Source: Halolamina rubra (GTDB taxonomy: Archaea > Halobacteriota > Halobacteria > Halobacteriales > Haloferacaceae). From it: 33,015 nt of DNA. Position numbers and translations under genes: made by a program. Position 1 is the first letter of the stretch; each line of letters opens with the position of its first letter. Under the pieces are notes generated by a model. The model was not told the DNA's origin and ran no database searches. It saw nothing but the letters and a program-made list of their open reading frames with translations. The DNA lies in NCBI RefSeq assembly GCF_000739555.1, contig NZ_BBJN01000038.1, positions 1 to 33,015 of the forward strand, in the 5' to 3' direction. Positions 1 to 6,003 of this stretch are shown here, one piece after another.

Positions 1-58
1 GCTCGAAGCTGTCCTGCGCTTCGAGCCGGGCTTCGAGTTCTGTGTCATCGTCCGACAT
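1..58 (-). CDS. Partial gene, possibly AMP-forming acyl/acetyl-CoA synthetase (N-terminus only)
   Basis: Only the first 19 codons are inside the window. They start with ATG at 58 on the minus strand and read MSDDDTELEARLEAQ and onward. An acidic start followed by ELEARLE and an aromatic residue resembles the N-terminus of haloarchaeal acetyl-CoA synthetases, which would suit a neighbour of an acyl-CoA mutase. That identification is recall from a very short stretch and is weak. The gene is read in the same direction as the mutase gene upstream of it, 75 bp away, so the two could be co-transcribed. Confidence 0.35.
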   Translation of the reverse strand, partial: MSDDDTELEARLEAQDSFE

Positions 59-133
59 AGTCAGGACTACTGTGTGTCTCTGCAGCCATAAACCCCACCG
101 CCGGCGGCGGGAAATCGCGCGGTCGCGGGTCGA

Positions 134-1834
134 TCAGGCCAGGCCGATCTTCTCGCGATACTCGCCGTACTCGGCCTCGAACACGTCCATGATCTCGCCC
201 ATCGTCGCGTACGCCTTCACCGCGGTGACGATGGCGGGCATCACGTTCTCGTCGGCGTCGATGGCGTCCTGCAGGTCGTCGAGCGCGGCCTCGACGGCCG
301 CGTCGTCGCGCTCCTCCTTTACGGAGGCGAGGCGCTCGCGCTGGTGTTCGGCGACCTCCTCGTCGACCTTCAGCACCTCGGGCGAGGTGTCCTCGTCGGA
401 GACGTACTTGTTGACGCCGACGACGACCTCCTCCTCGTCCTCGACGCGCTCCTGGTACTCGTAGGAGGCCTCCTGGATCTCGCGGTGGAAGTACCCCTCC
501 TCGATGCCGGTGAGGACGCCGTCGCGGACCGAGCCGTCGCCCATCTCCTTGATCGTCTCGATGTACTCCATCGCTTCCTCCTCGACCTCGTCGGTGAGGC
601 TCTCGACCATGAACGAGCCCGCCAGCGGGTCGACGCTGTCGGCGGCGCCGGACTCCTCGGCGATGATCTGCTGCGTGCGGAGGGCGACCCGGACCGCCTC
701 CTCGCTGGGCAGCGCCAGCGCCTCGTCGTAGGAGTTGGTGTGGAGGCTCTGCGTGCCGCCGAACACGCCCGCGAGCGCCTGGATCGTCACCCGGACGATG
801 TTGTTGAGGGGCTGCTGAGCGGTCAGCGACTGGCCGGCCGTCTGGGTGTGGAACTTCAGCTGCTTGGACTCGTCGGCCTCGGCGTCGTACCACTCGTCCA
901 TCACCCGCGCGTAGATGCGCCGCGCGGCGCGGAACTTCGCGACCTCCTCGAAGATGGAGTTGTGGGAGTTGAAGAAGAAGCTGAGCTGGGGCGCGAACTC
1001 GTCGACGTCCATCCCGCGGTCGAGGCAGTCCTCGACGTACGCGAACCCGTCGGCGAGGGTGAACGCGAGCTCCTGCACCGCCGTCGAGCCGGCCTCGCGG
1101 ATGTGGTAACCCGAGATCGACACCGGGCTGAACTTCGGCGTCTCCGCTGCCGCGAACTCGATCGTGTCAGTGACGATATCCAGCGACGGCTCGGGGGGGA
1201 TCACCCACTCCTTCTGAGCGATGAACTCCTTCAGCATGTCGTTCTGGAGGGTGCCGCGCACCTCCTCGCGGGGGACGCCCTGCTGGTCGGCCAGCGCGAG
1301 GTACATCGCGTAGATCACGGGCGCCGAGGGGTTGATCGTGAACGAGGTCGACACCTCGCCGACGTCGATCCCGTCGAACAGGATCTCCATGTCCCGCAGC
1401 GTGTCGACGGCGACGCCCTCCTTCCCGACTTCCCCGAGCGCCATCGGGTCGTCGGAGTCGATCCCCATCAGCGACGGCATGTCGAACGCCGTCGAGAGCC
1501 CGGTCTGGCCCTCCTCGATCAGGTAGTGGAAGCGCTCGTTGGTGTCCTCGGCGGAGCCGAAGCCCGCGAACTGCCGCATCGTCCACGTGCGGCCGCGGTA
1601 CATCGTCGGGTACGGCCCCCGCGTGAACGGGAACTCGCCGGGGTTGCCCAGATCCTCCTCGTAGTCCAGGCCCGCGACGTCGCTCGGGTCGTACAGCCGG
1701 TCGACCTCGAGGTTCGAGACGGTCGCGAACCGGTCCTTCCGTTCCCCGTAGGCGTCGAGGGTCGGGTCGAGCGTCTCCGCCTCCCACTCCTCGCGGGACT
1801 CGCGTATCTCCGCGAGATCCTCCTCGTCGTACAT
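134..1834 (-). CDS. mcmA1: Acyl-CoA mutase large (catalytic) subunit, methylmalonyl-CoA mutase family
   Basis: This 566-residue protein is the TIM-barrel half of an adenosylcobalamin-dependent acyl-CoA mutase, which rearranges the carbon skeleton of a CoA thioester in the cytoplasm. It lacks the C-terminal B12-binding domain, as usual in archaea where that domain is a separate protein (28316-28732 here). Visible active-site residues, numbered from the ATG at 1834, are Tyr75, Thr77, Arg82, Arg87, Gln197 and His244 in SGYHIREAG, all matching the family. Position 89 is Phe (RQFAGF) and position 207 is Gln (FIAQKEW). In characterised methylmalonyl-CoA mutases these are Tyr and the carboxylate-binding Arg; Phe and Gln are the isobutyryl-CoA mutase pair. 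The family is certain but the substrate is not. A TTG two codons upstream is in frame, but the ATG fits an AT-rich box at about -26. Confidence 0.93.
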   Translation of the reverse strand: MYDEEDLAEIRESREEWEAETLDPTLDAYGERKDRFATVSNLEVDRLYDPSDVAGLDYEEDLGNPGEFPFTRGPYPTMYRGRTWTMRQFAGFGSAEDTNERFHYLIEEGQTGLSTAFDMPSLMGIDSDDPMALGEVGKEGVAVDTLRDMEILFDGIDVGEVSTSFTINPSAPVIYAMYLALADQQGVPREEVRGTLQNDMLKEFIAQKEWVIPPEPSLDIVTDTIEFAAAETPKFSPVSISGYHIREAGSTAVQELAFTLADGFAYVEDCLDRGMDVDEFAPQLSFFFNSHNSIFEEVAKFRAARRIYARVMDEWYDAEADESKQLKFHTQTAGQSLTAQQPLNNIVRVTIQALAGVFGGTQSLHTNSYDEALALPSEEAVRVALRTQQIIAEESGAADSVDPLAGSFMVESLTDEVEEEAMEYIETIKEMGDGSVRDGVLTGIEEGYFHREIQEASYEYQERVEDEEEVVVGVNKYVSDEDTSPEVLKVDEEVAEHQRERLASVKEERDDAAVEAALDDLQDAIDADENVMPAIVTAVKAYATMGEIMDVFEAEYGEYREKIGLA

Positions 1835-1854
1835 AGCCAAGGGTTTCGCCGGAA

Positions 1855-1864
1855 CGATTATGAA
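1855..1864 (-). promoter_or_regulatory. Probable TATA-like box of the acyl-CoA mutase gene
   Basis: On the minus strand the sequence TTCATAATCG lies about 21-30 nt before the ATG at 1834. That is where a TATA box should sit for a leaderless transcript. A second AT-rich stretch (GGTTTATTT on the minus strand, about 1905-1915) could drive a longer leader. Spacing and composition are the only evidence. Confidence 0.4.
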
Positions 1865-1941
1865 GGGTTCGGGTAGCGAAAGGCGAAAAACCCGATCGCG
1901 AACGGAAATAAACCGTTACCAGCGATACAGAACCCCGAGAG

Positions 1942-2307
1942 CTACTGCTCGCAGCCGACGACGCGGAGCTCGGTCCCGTCGTCGCCGATGGAGAGTTCGA
2001 CGCCGTCGACACAGCGACGGTACTCGCTGGCGTGCTTCCCGGAGCTGCGGATCCGGATCCCCTCCTCGAGGAGGCCGAGGTCGACCAGCCGCTCGATCTT
2101 GCGGTACGCCGTCGACGACGGGATCTCACAGCGCTCGACGATGTCTTTCGCCGACAGCGGCTCCTCGCCGGTGACTTCGAGGACGGACCGGCAGTCCGGA
2201 TCGTCGAGCGCGGCGAGCAGGTCGGTGATCTCGCTCTCGGCACGGATGACTTCCTCAGAATCGGTGCCCGGGCGCTGGTTCTGCGACGCGGAGACAGCGT
2301 AGCTCAT
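1942..2307 (-). CDS. ArsR-like winged-helix transcriptional regulator
   Basis: This is a 121-residue cytoplasmic protein. Residues about 20-85 form a winged helix-turn-helix: LLAALDDPDCRSVLEVT, then SAKDIVERCEIPSSTAYRKIERL as the recognition helices, then LGLLEEGIRIR as the wing. The C-terminus is a short beta-rich tail (VELSIGDDGTELRVV). This layout is common in haloarchaeal ArsR/HTH_20 repressors of unknown ligand. No metal-binding cysteine cluster is visible, since only one cysteine lies in each half, so metal sensing is not supported. It is divergent from the HTH-10 gene at 2437 and the two share a 129-bp control region with a palindromic TATA-like box. It may regulate itself or the mutase gene downstream, which lies in the same direction 107 bp away. 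Confidence 0.85.
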   Translation of the reverse strand: MSYAVSASQNQRPGTDSEEVIRAESEITDLLAALDDPDCRSVLEVTGEEPLSAKDIVERCEIPSSTAYRKIERLVDLGLLEEGIRIRSSGKHASEYRRCVDGVELSIGDDGTELRVVGCEQ

Positions 2308-2362
2308 ACTCTACCGTGGGGGCCCGTTCCCCACAAGCGTGGAGCACGGATATTGGGGGTGG

Positions 2363-2369
2363 TTTATAA
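2363..2369 (+). promoter_or_regulatory. TATA-like box between two divergent regulator genes
   Basis: TTTATAA stands out in an otherwise GC-rich 129-bp gap. Its core TTATAA is a palindrome and could be read from either strand. It lies 68-74 nt before the HTH-10 ATG at 2437 and 56-62 nt before the ArsR-like start at 2307, so a transcript on either side would have a 30-45 nt leader. Which gene it serves cannot be told from sequence. Confidence 0.4.
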
Positions 2370-2436
2370 GCAACCGGCGACAGTCGGGGGACCACCGCAC
2401 TCAAGAGGGTTCGAACACGATACGGTTGTGACACAC

Positions 2437-3132
2437 ATGAGCTCCGGTATCCGGGCGACCGTCACGTTCGATACCCCGGCGGGCTGTTCGGTCGCGCGGT
2501 TCTCGGCGGCGGCCGACGCCGAGATCGACAGCGTCGCCACCAGCGTCGCCACCAGTGGGGCGGCCGTGACGGAGTTCCTCGTCGACGACGCGTCGCGGCC
2601 CGAGTCGGGCGCCGACGCCGTCGACGGCAGTCCGAGCCAGTGCTCGGGGGAGCAGGTCGAGCCGGTCGCGGACGCCGAGCCGGTGTTCTCCTACGGGAGC
2701 GCCGACGTGTACCGGGTCGAACACGCGGGCGACTGTCCGTGCACCTGTCTAGGCCAGTTCGACTGCCCGATCCATCGGTTCCTCGCTTCGCCTACGGAGC
2801 TCACCGTCGTCTTCCACGCCGAGACGTTCGAGCAGCTCCAGGACGTGACCGCCGCGCTGCGCGAGCGGTTCCCGTCGATGGACGTCCAGCAGCTCCTGCA
2901 GCCGCCGCTGTCCGGGAGTCCGGAGGACCGCCGGTTCGTCAACTGCGGGAAGCTGACGGACCGCCAGCAGGAGGTGCTCCGGACGGCGTACGATCGGGGG
3001 TACTTCGAGCGCCCCAGAGGGGCCAACGCCACCGAACTCGCCGCGGAACTGGGCATCTCCCAGTCGACGTTCGCCGAACACCTCACCGCCGCCCAGCGAA
3101 AGCTGTTCGGGGACGTGTTCGACGACGGGTAG
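2437..3132 (+). CDS. HTH-10 family (Bat/DmsR-like) transcriptional regulator
   Basis: This is a 231-residue protein. The C-terminal 60 residues are the HTH-10 DNA-binding domain named after the bacterio-opsin activator: LTDRQQEVLRTAYDRGYFERPR, then TELAAELGISQSTFAEHLTAAQRKL. The N-terminal part is the sensor-like region of this family. It includes a cysteine-rich segment, CPCTCLGQFDCPIH at about residues 102-115, which could bind a metal or iron-sulphur cluster or sense redox state; that role is inferred. The open frame runs further upstream, but the ATG at 2437 matches the normal N-terminus of the family (MSSGIRATVTF). It is divergent from the ArsR-like gene. The target genes are unknown. 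Confidence 0.88.
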   Translation: MSSGIRATVTFDTPAGCSVARFSAAADAEIDSVATSVATSGAAVTEFLVDDASRPESGADAVDGSPSQCSGEQVEPVADAEPVFSYGSADVYRVEHAGDCPCTCLGQFDCPIHRFLASPTELTVVFHAETFEQLQDVTAALRERFPSMDVQQLLQPPLSGSPEDRRFVNCGKLTDRQQEVLRTAYDRGYFERPRGANATELAAELGISQSTFAEHLTAAQRKLFGDVFDDG

Positions 3133-3203
3133 CCGGCGGGCGATCGGCTCTGCTGCGCCAACCGTAATGGATTAACCGGACGCTCTGTTGGGTCGGGGTA
3201 AGG

Positions 3204-3659
3204 ATGCCACTCGCCCGAGAGACCGAGATGACGCGTGCGGAGACGGACGCGTTTCTCGGAGAGAACGAGACGGGGGTACTTTCGCTCGCCCAGGGCGACG
3301 ACCCGTACGCGGCGCCGGTTTCGTACGGTTACGACGCGGAGCGATCGTCGTTCTACTTCCGGCTGGTCTCGACGCCGGAGAGCGAGAAACGCCGGTTCCT
3401 GGAGGCCGACACCCCCGCCCGCTTCGTCGTCTACGGCGACGAGGGCGAGGAAGTGTACCGCAGCGTCGTCGCCGAGGGGCGGCTCAGCGAGATCGACCCG
3501 AGCGAGCTCTCCGTCGACCAGATCGAGCAGTACGGCCACGCCAAGCGACCGCTGTTCGAGATCTGGGGCGAGCCCAAGGAGGATCTCGACATCCGCCTGT
3601 ACGAGTTCGCGACGACGAAACTGACGGGTCGGCGTACCGAGGTCGACCGAGACGCCTGA
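3204..3659 (+). CDS. Pyridoxamine 5'-phosphate oxidase-fold flavoprotein
   Basis: This 151-residue protein has the split beta-barrel of the PNPOx-like flavin-binding family. The order of motifs is typical: AFLGENETGVLSLAQGDDPYAAPVSYGYD, then FYFRLVSTPESEKRRF, then ARFVVYG and SVVAEGRL. Such proteins bind FMN or a deazaflavin and act as small-molecule reductases or oxidases; the real substrate is unknown. An AT-rich box (ATTAA, 3171-3175) lies about 30 nt before the ATG and suggests a leaderless transcript. Its stop codon directly abuts the stop codon of the convergent zinc-ribbon gene. A related protein lies at 31478-31927 and shares the same blocks. Confidence 0.85.
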   Translation: MPLARETEMTRAETDAFLGENETGVLSLAQGDDPYAAPVSYGYDAERSSFYFRLVSTPESEKRRFLEADTPARFVVYGDEGEEVYRSVVAEGRLSEIDPSELSVDQIEQYGHAKRPLFEIWGEPKEDLDIRLYEFATTKLTGRRTEVDRDA

Positions 3660-3797
3660 TTACTGATCGCAAAAATCGTCGGCCCGTGCGGGCGCCGAGC
3701 AGACCGGACAGCCGTTGTCGAGGATGGCCTCACGCATCGGTGCGTTGACCTCGATCTGCTGCCCGCATTCCTGACAGACGTACTCGTGCTCCTTCAT
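3660..3797 (-). CDS. Small zinc-ribbon protein (45 aa)
   Basis: This short minus-strand reading frame begins MKEHEYVCQECGQQIEVN and ends near GCPVCSAPARADDFC. It has two CxxC pairs (CQEC and CPVC) about 25 residues apart, the pattern of a single zinc ribbon, plus a further cysteine near the C-terminus. Tiny proteins of this kind are common in haloarchaea and most have no known role. They may bind nucleic acid or a protein partner. Its TAA starts at the very next base after the TGA of the convergent flavoprotein gene, so the two share no spacer. The 315-bp stretch upstream holds its promoter and the hairpin repeats. Confidence 0.78.
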   Translation of the reverse strand: MKEHEYVCQECGQQIEVNAPMREAILDNGCPVCSAPARADDFCDQ

Positions 3798-4112
3798 CAG
3801 TATCTCTCTCGGTCGAGTTGGTGCTGGTTCGACCCTACGTAGGAAAGGGGTTTCCTCTTAGGAGTCGGTGTCGGAAAATCCCACCCAGTAGGAACCGGCG
3901 TCCAACGGGGCCGAACCTCGACGCAGACGTTCCTGCACGGAGGCTGGATGTGGTCGCGTGCCGGAGTTGGGTACACACGACTGCGGCAACAGCTCCGACG
4001 ATCCAGCCCGGAGGCTGGATCGGGTCGCGTGCCGAGGAGGGTTCGACACGACTGCGGCAACAGCTCCGACGATCCAGCACGGGGGCTGGATCGGGTCGCG
4101 TGCCGCAGTCGG
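3798..4112. other. Intergenic region: zinc-ribbon promoter side plus hairpin repeats
   Basis: No gene is visible in these 315 bases. The first 65 or so form the upstream region of the zinc-ribbon gene and include the AT-richer stretch near 3840-3860. The rest, from about 3929, is made of 71-nt repeats following the M42 peptidase gene on the minus strand. A very long minus-strand open frame crosses this region but has no protein-like content. Confidence 0.6.
3929..4092 (-). repeat. Tandem 71-nt hairpin repeats after the M42 peptidase gene
   Basis: Two good units and one decayed unit repeat with an exact period of 71 nt. Read on the minus strand, each has GATCCAGC, a six-base loop, GCTGGATC, a 12-nt spacer and then GCCGCAGTCGTGT. 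The hairpins are at 4071-4092 (loop CCCCGT), 4000-4021 (loop CTCCGG) and 3929-3950 (loop CTCCGT, only 5 of 8 pairs left). The boxes are at 4046-4058 and 3975-3987. The first hairpin begins 20 nt after the stop codon of the M42 gene, in the sense direction of that transcript. Units of the same design follow the MTH865 gene at 5567-5706. Confidence 0.88.
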
Positions 4113-5159
4113 CTACAGCGAGTAGTCGTGGGCGCCGTCCTCGCTCTCGAGGAACGCGGTCAGCAGGTCGATCGTGGCGCGGATGTCGTCGCCGTTCGCC
4201 GTCTCGGTGACGGTGTGGAGGTAGCGCGTCGGGATCGAGATGGCGCCGACGGGGATCGCGCCGTTGGTGTTCTGGAACCCGGCCGTGTCCGTGCCGCCAG
4301 AGGGGAGCACCTCGAGCTGGTGGTCGATCCCCTCGGCCTCGGCGACCGAGCGCAGTCGCTTGTGGACCTTCGGCGTCGTGATGACCGAGCTGTCCTTCAG
4401 CTTGATCGCCGTCCCGTCGCCCAGCGAGGTGACGTGTTTGTCCTCGCTGACGCCCGGGATGTCGCTCGCGATCGTCACGTCGAGCGCGATCGCGAGGTCG
4501 GGGTCGACGTCGACGCCCAGCGCGGTCGCGCCGCGGATGCCGACCTCCTCCTGGACGGTCGCACAGAAGTGGATCGTCGCGTCGGGGTTCTCGATCTCGC
4601 GGGCGGCCTCGAGCATCGCGAACAGGCAGACCCGGTCGTCGAGCGCCTTCCCGGTGACCGAGTCGCCCATCTCGATCGTCGACTGGTTCATCGTGACCAC
4701 GTCGCCGACGCTGACGAGCTCCTCGACCGCCTCGGCGTCGCGGCCGAGGTCGACGACGCGATCGCCGACCTCCTCCTCGCCCTCCTCGGCGTCGTCCAGC
4801 GTGTGCGGCGGGACCGAGCCGAACACGCCGGTGACGTCCTCCTCGCCGTGGACGGTCACGCGCTGGGCGCGGAGCACGCGCGCGTCCCAGCCGCCGAGCG
4901 CGTCGAGTTTGAGGAACCCGTCGTCGGTGATGTGTTTGACCATGAACCCGATCTCGTCCATGTGGGCCGCGACGGCGACGGAGTAGTCCGCGTCGCCCTC
5001 GATCGTGCCGACGACGTTCCCCATCGCGTCGGTGCGGACGTGGTCGGTGTTGGCCTCTAGCTCGTCGCGCGCGAGTTCGCGCACGCGGTCCTCGTAGCCG
5101 GGGACGCCGCTGGTCTCTGTCAGGTCTCGCAGCAGGTCGAAGTCGAACTCGAACGCCAT
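4113..5159 (-). CDS. M42 family metallo-aminopeptidase
   Basis: This is a 348-residue cytoplasmic peptidase of the M42 family (TET/glutamyl aminopeptidase-like), which removes N-terminal residues from peptides using two metal ions and usually assembles into large tetrahedral particles. Visible metal and catalytic residues are His66 and Asp68 (AAHMDEIGF), Asp174 (KALDDR), Glu204-Glu205 (VQEEVG), Asp227 (IALDVT) and a C-terminal His in TRYLHT. The length is normal for the family. The start chosen is the ATG at 5159; longer versions of the frame run into the divergent gene. It is divergent from MTH865 (136 bp gap), and its stop is followed at 20 nt by hairpin repeats. The peptidase call is strong; the exact substrate preference is open. 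Confidence 0.92.
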   Translation of the reverse strand: MAFEFDFDLLRDLTETSGVPGYEDRVRELARDELEANTDHVRTDAMGNVVGTIEGDADYSVAVAAHMDEIGFMVKHITDDGFLKLDALGGWDARVLRAQRVTVHGEEDVTGVFGSVPPHTLDDAEEGEEEVGDRVVDLGRDAEAVEELVSVGDVVTMNQSTIEMGDSVTGKALDDRVCLFAMLEAAREIENPDATIHFCATVQEEVGIRGATALGVDVDPDLAIALDVTIASDIPGVSEDKHVTSLGDGTAIKLKDSSVITTPKVHKRLRSVAEAEGIDHQLEVLPSGGTDTAGFQNTNGAIPVGAISIPTRYLHTVTETANGDDIRATIDLLTAFLESEDGAHDYSL

Positions 5160-5265
5160 GGCGGTAGCTCCGGCCCTGCGACCTAAAACCGGGCGGTTCC
5201 GGCCATCGACGCGGGTTCTCAACCGGGCGGGAACCGGTGTGACGTTCTCCCACGTTTCGGAAACG

Positions 5266-5270
5266 CTTAT
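5266..5270 (+). promoter_or_regulatory. TATA-like box of the MTH865 gene
   Basis: CTTAT, in the context AACGCTTATCC, lies 26-30 nt before the ATG at 5296. This is the spacing of a haloarchaeal leaderless promoter and supports the chosen start. Confidence 0.45.
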
Positions 5271-5295
5271 CCGACCTTCGGCGGCATTGGGGTGT

Positions 5296-5559
5296 ATGGC
5301 CGACGAGGAAACCGAACGCGAACTCCGTGCACAGCTCACCGACGCCTTCGAGGGCGCCGACTTCCCGGTCGACAGCCAGATGGATCTCGTGCCCGCGCTC
5401 CCCCAGGGGCCGAGCACGAAGTTCGAAGCCGGCGACGTGTCGTTCACGGCGATGGAGCTGGCCGCGAAGCTCGGCGGCGAGCAGGAGTTCCCCTACGACG
5501 ACGTGGAGTCGCTCGTCGACGACGTGATGGAGGGGCTCGAAGCGCAGGGGATGCTCTGA
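5296..5559 (+). CDS. MTH865 family protein
   Basis: This 87-residue acidic protein matches the MTH865 family, named after a Methanothermobacter protein of solved structure but unknown function. The hallmark segment is FEGADFPVDSQMDLVPALPQGP followed by TKFEAGDVSFTAMELAAKL. It is small, soluble and helical, with no membrane segment or signal. The gene is divergent from the M42 peptidase gene. Its stop is followed after 18 nt by a hairpin of the same repeat family that follows the peptidase gene, so the two genes sit in a mirror-image arrangement. Confidence 0.88.
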   Translation: MADEETERELRAQLTDAFEGADFPVDSQMDLVPALPQGPSTKFEAGDVSFTAMELAAKLGGEQEFPYDDVESLVDDVMEGLEAQGML

Positions 5560-5566
5560 CCGACGC

Positions 5567-5706
5567 GGCGAAATCCTGCCGACGCCTCCGGGCGTCGGCG
5601 ACTGATACTCTGCCGCAGTCGTGTTGTGACCACCGTGGCGAAGTTCCGTCGAGACCTCCGTGTCTCGACTTCGAACACTCCGCCGTAATCGCGTCGTAAC
5701 CAACGA
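5567..5706 (+). repeat. Two 70-nt hairpin repeats after the MTH865 gene, with compensatory stem changes
   Basis: Two units begin with GGCGAA at 5567 and 5637. Unit 1 has the hairpin GCCGACGC-CTCCGG-GCGTCGGC at 5578-5599, a 12-nt spacer and GCCGCAGTCGTGT at 5612-5624. Unit 2 has GTCGAGAC-CTCCGT-GTCTCGAC at 5648-5669, a 12-nt spacer and GCCGTAATCGCGT at 5682-5694. The stem sequences differ in several positions, yet both stems are perfectly paired and the loops are nearly the same. Length and layout equal those of the repeats at 3929-4092 on the other strand. Confidence 0.88.
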
Positions 5707-5747
5707 ACAGCGTGGTCGCTGCCGTACTGCACCGACGAGAGCCGCTT

Positions 5748-5891
5748 CTATAGGAAGTAGATCATCACCACGCCGGCGCCCAGCACCAGCACCAGCCACA
5801 GCAGGGTGATGAGCAGGAGGCGGTTGGCGTAGTACTCCTCTTCCTCCGTGGTGCCGTTGGCGCCGTCGTTCTCCGAAGTCGAGTTTGCCAT
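5748..5891 (-). CDS. Small single-span membrane protein (47 aa)
   Basis: This short minus-strand frame starts with ATG at 5891 and ends with TAG at 5748. The first 24 residues are polar and acidic (MANSTSENDGANGTTEEEE, then YYANR). The rest is one hydrophobic helix, LLLITLLWLVLVLGAGVVMIYF, which should anchor it in the cytoplasmic membrane with the N-terminus exposed. An AT-rich box (CTAAGTAAGG on the minus strand, about 5913-5923) lies at leaderless distance before the ATG. The composition change from polar to hydrophobic is protein-like. The function is unknown. Confidence 0.7.
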   Translation of the reverse strand: MANSTSENDGANGTTEEEEYYANRLLLITLLWLVLVLGAGVVMIYFL

Positions 5892-5972
5892 TACCCCTAC
5901 TAGCCGTTCGCCCCTTACTTAGCTACCGGTGACTGCCTGCGGCGGGCGGCGGCCGCGAACTGAGTCGGGGCA

Positions 5973-5978
5973 GTTTTT
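5973..5978 (+). promoter_or_regulatory. TATA-like box of the glycosyltransferase gene
   Basis: TTTTTA lies 26-31 nt before the GTG at 6004. It is the only AT-rich stretch nearby, and it decides the start in favour of GTG 6004 over the longer open frame that begins at 5929. Confidence 0.5.
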
Positions 5979-6003
5979 ACCCCCCGGGAAGCAACCACTC
6001 CGC

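Noticed and set aside
344-1876. A 510-codon open frame antisense to the acyl-CoA mutase gene
   Set aside because: It mirrors the codon pattern of the real gene on the other strand, is Leu/Val/Arg/Asp-rich without any domain, and such long antisense frames are normal in GC-rich genomes.
3929-4092. CRISPR array
   Set aside because: The period is 71 nt but almost the whole unit is conserved; there are no variable spacers and no cas genes nearby.
3835-5799. A 654-codon minus-strand frame crossing the hairpin repeats and the M42 peptidase gene
   Set aside because: It is Arg-rich nonsense in a shifted frame of the M42 gene and includes repeat DNA; the real protein is in another frame.
5929-6003. 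Longer N-terminus of the glycosyltransferase from the GTG at 5929
   Set aside because: The extension is unlike the family, covers the TATA-like box at 5973-5978, and the Rossmann start VHIAFVS fits GTG 6004.
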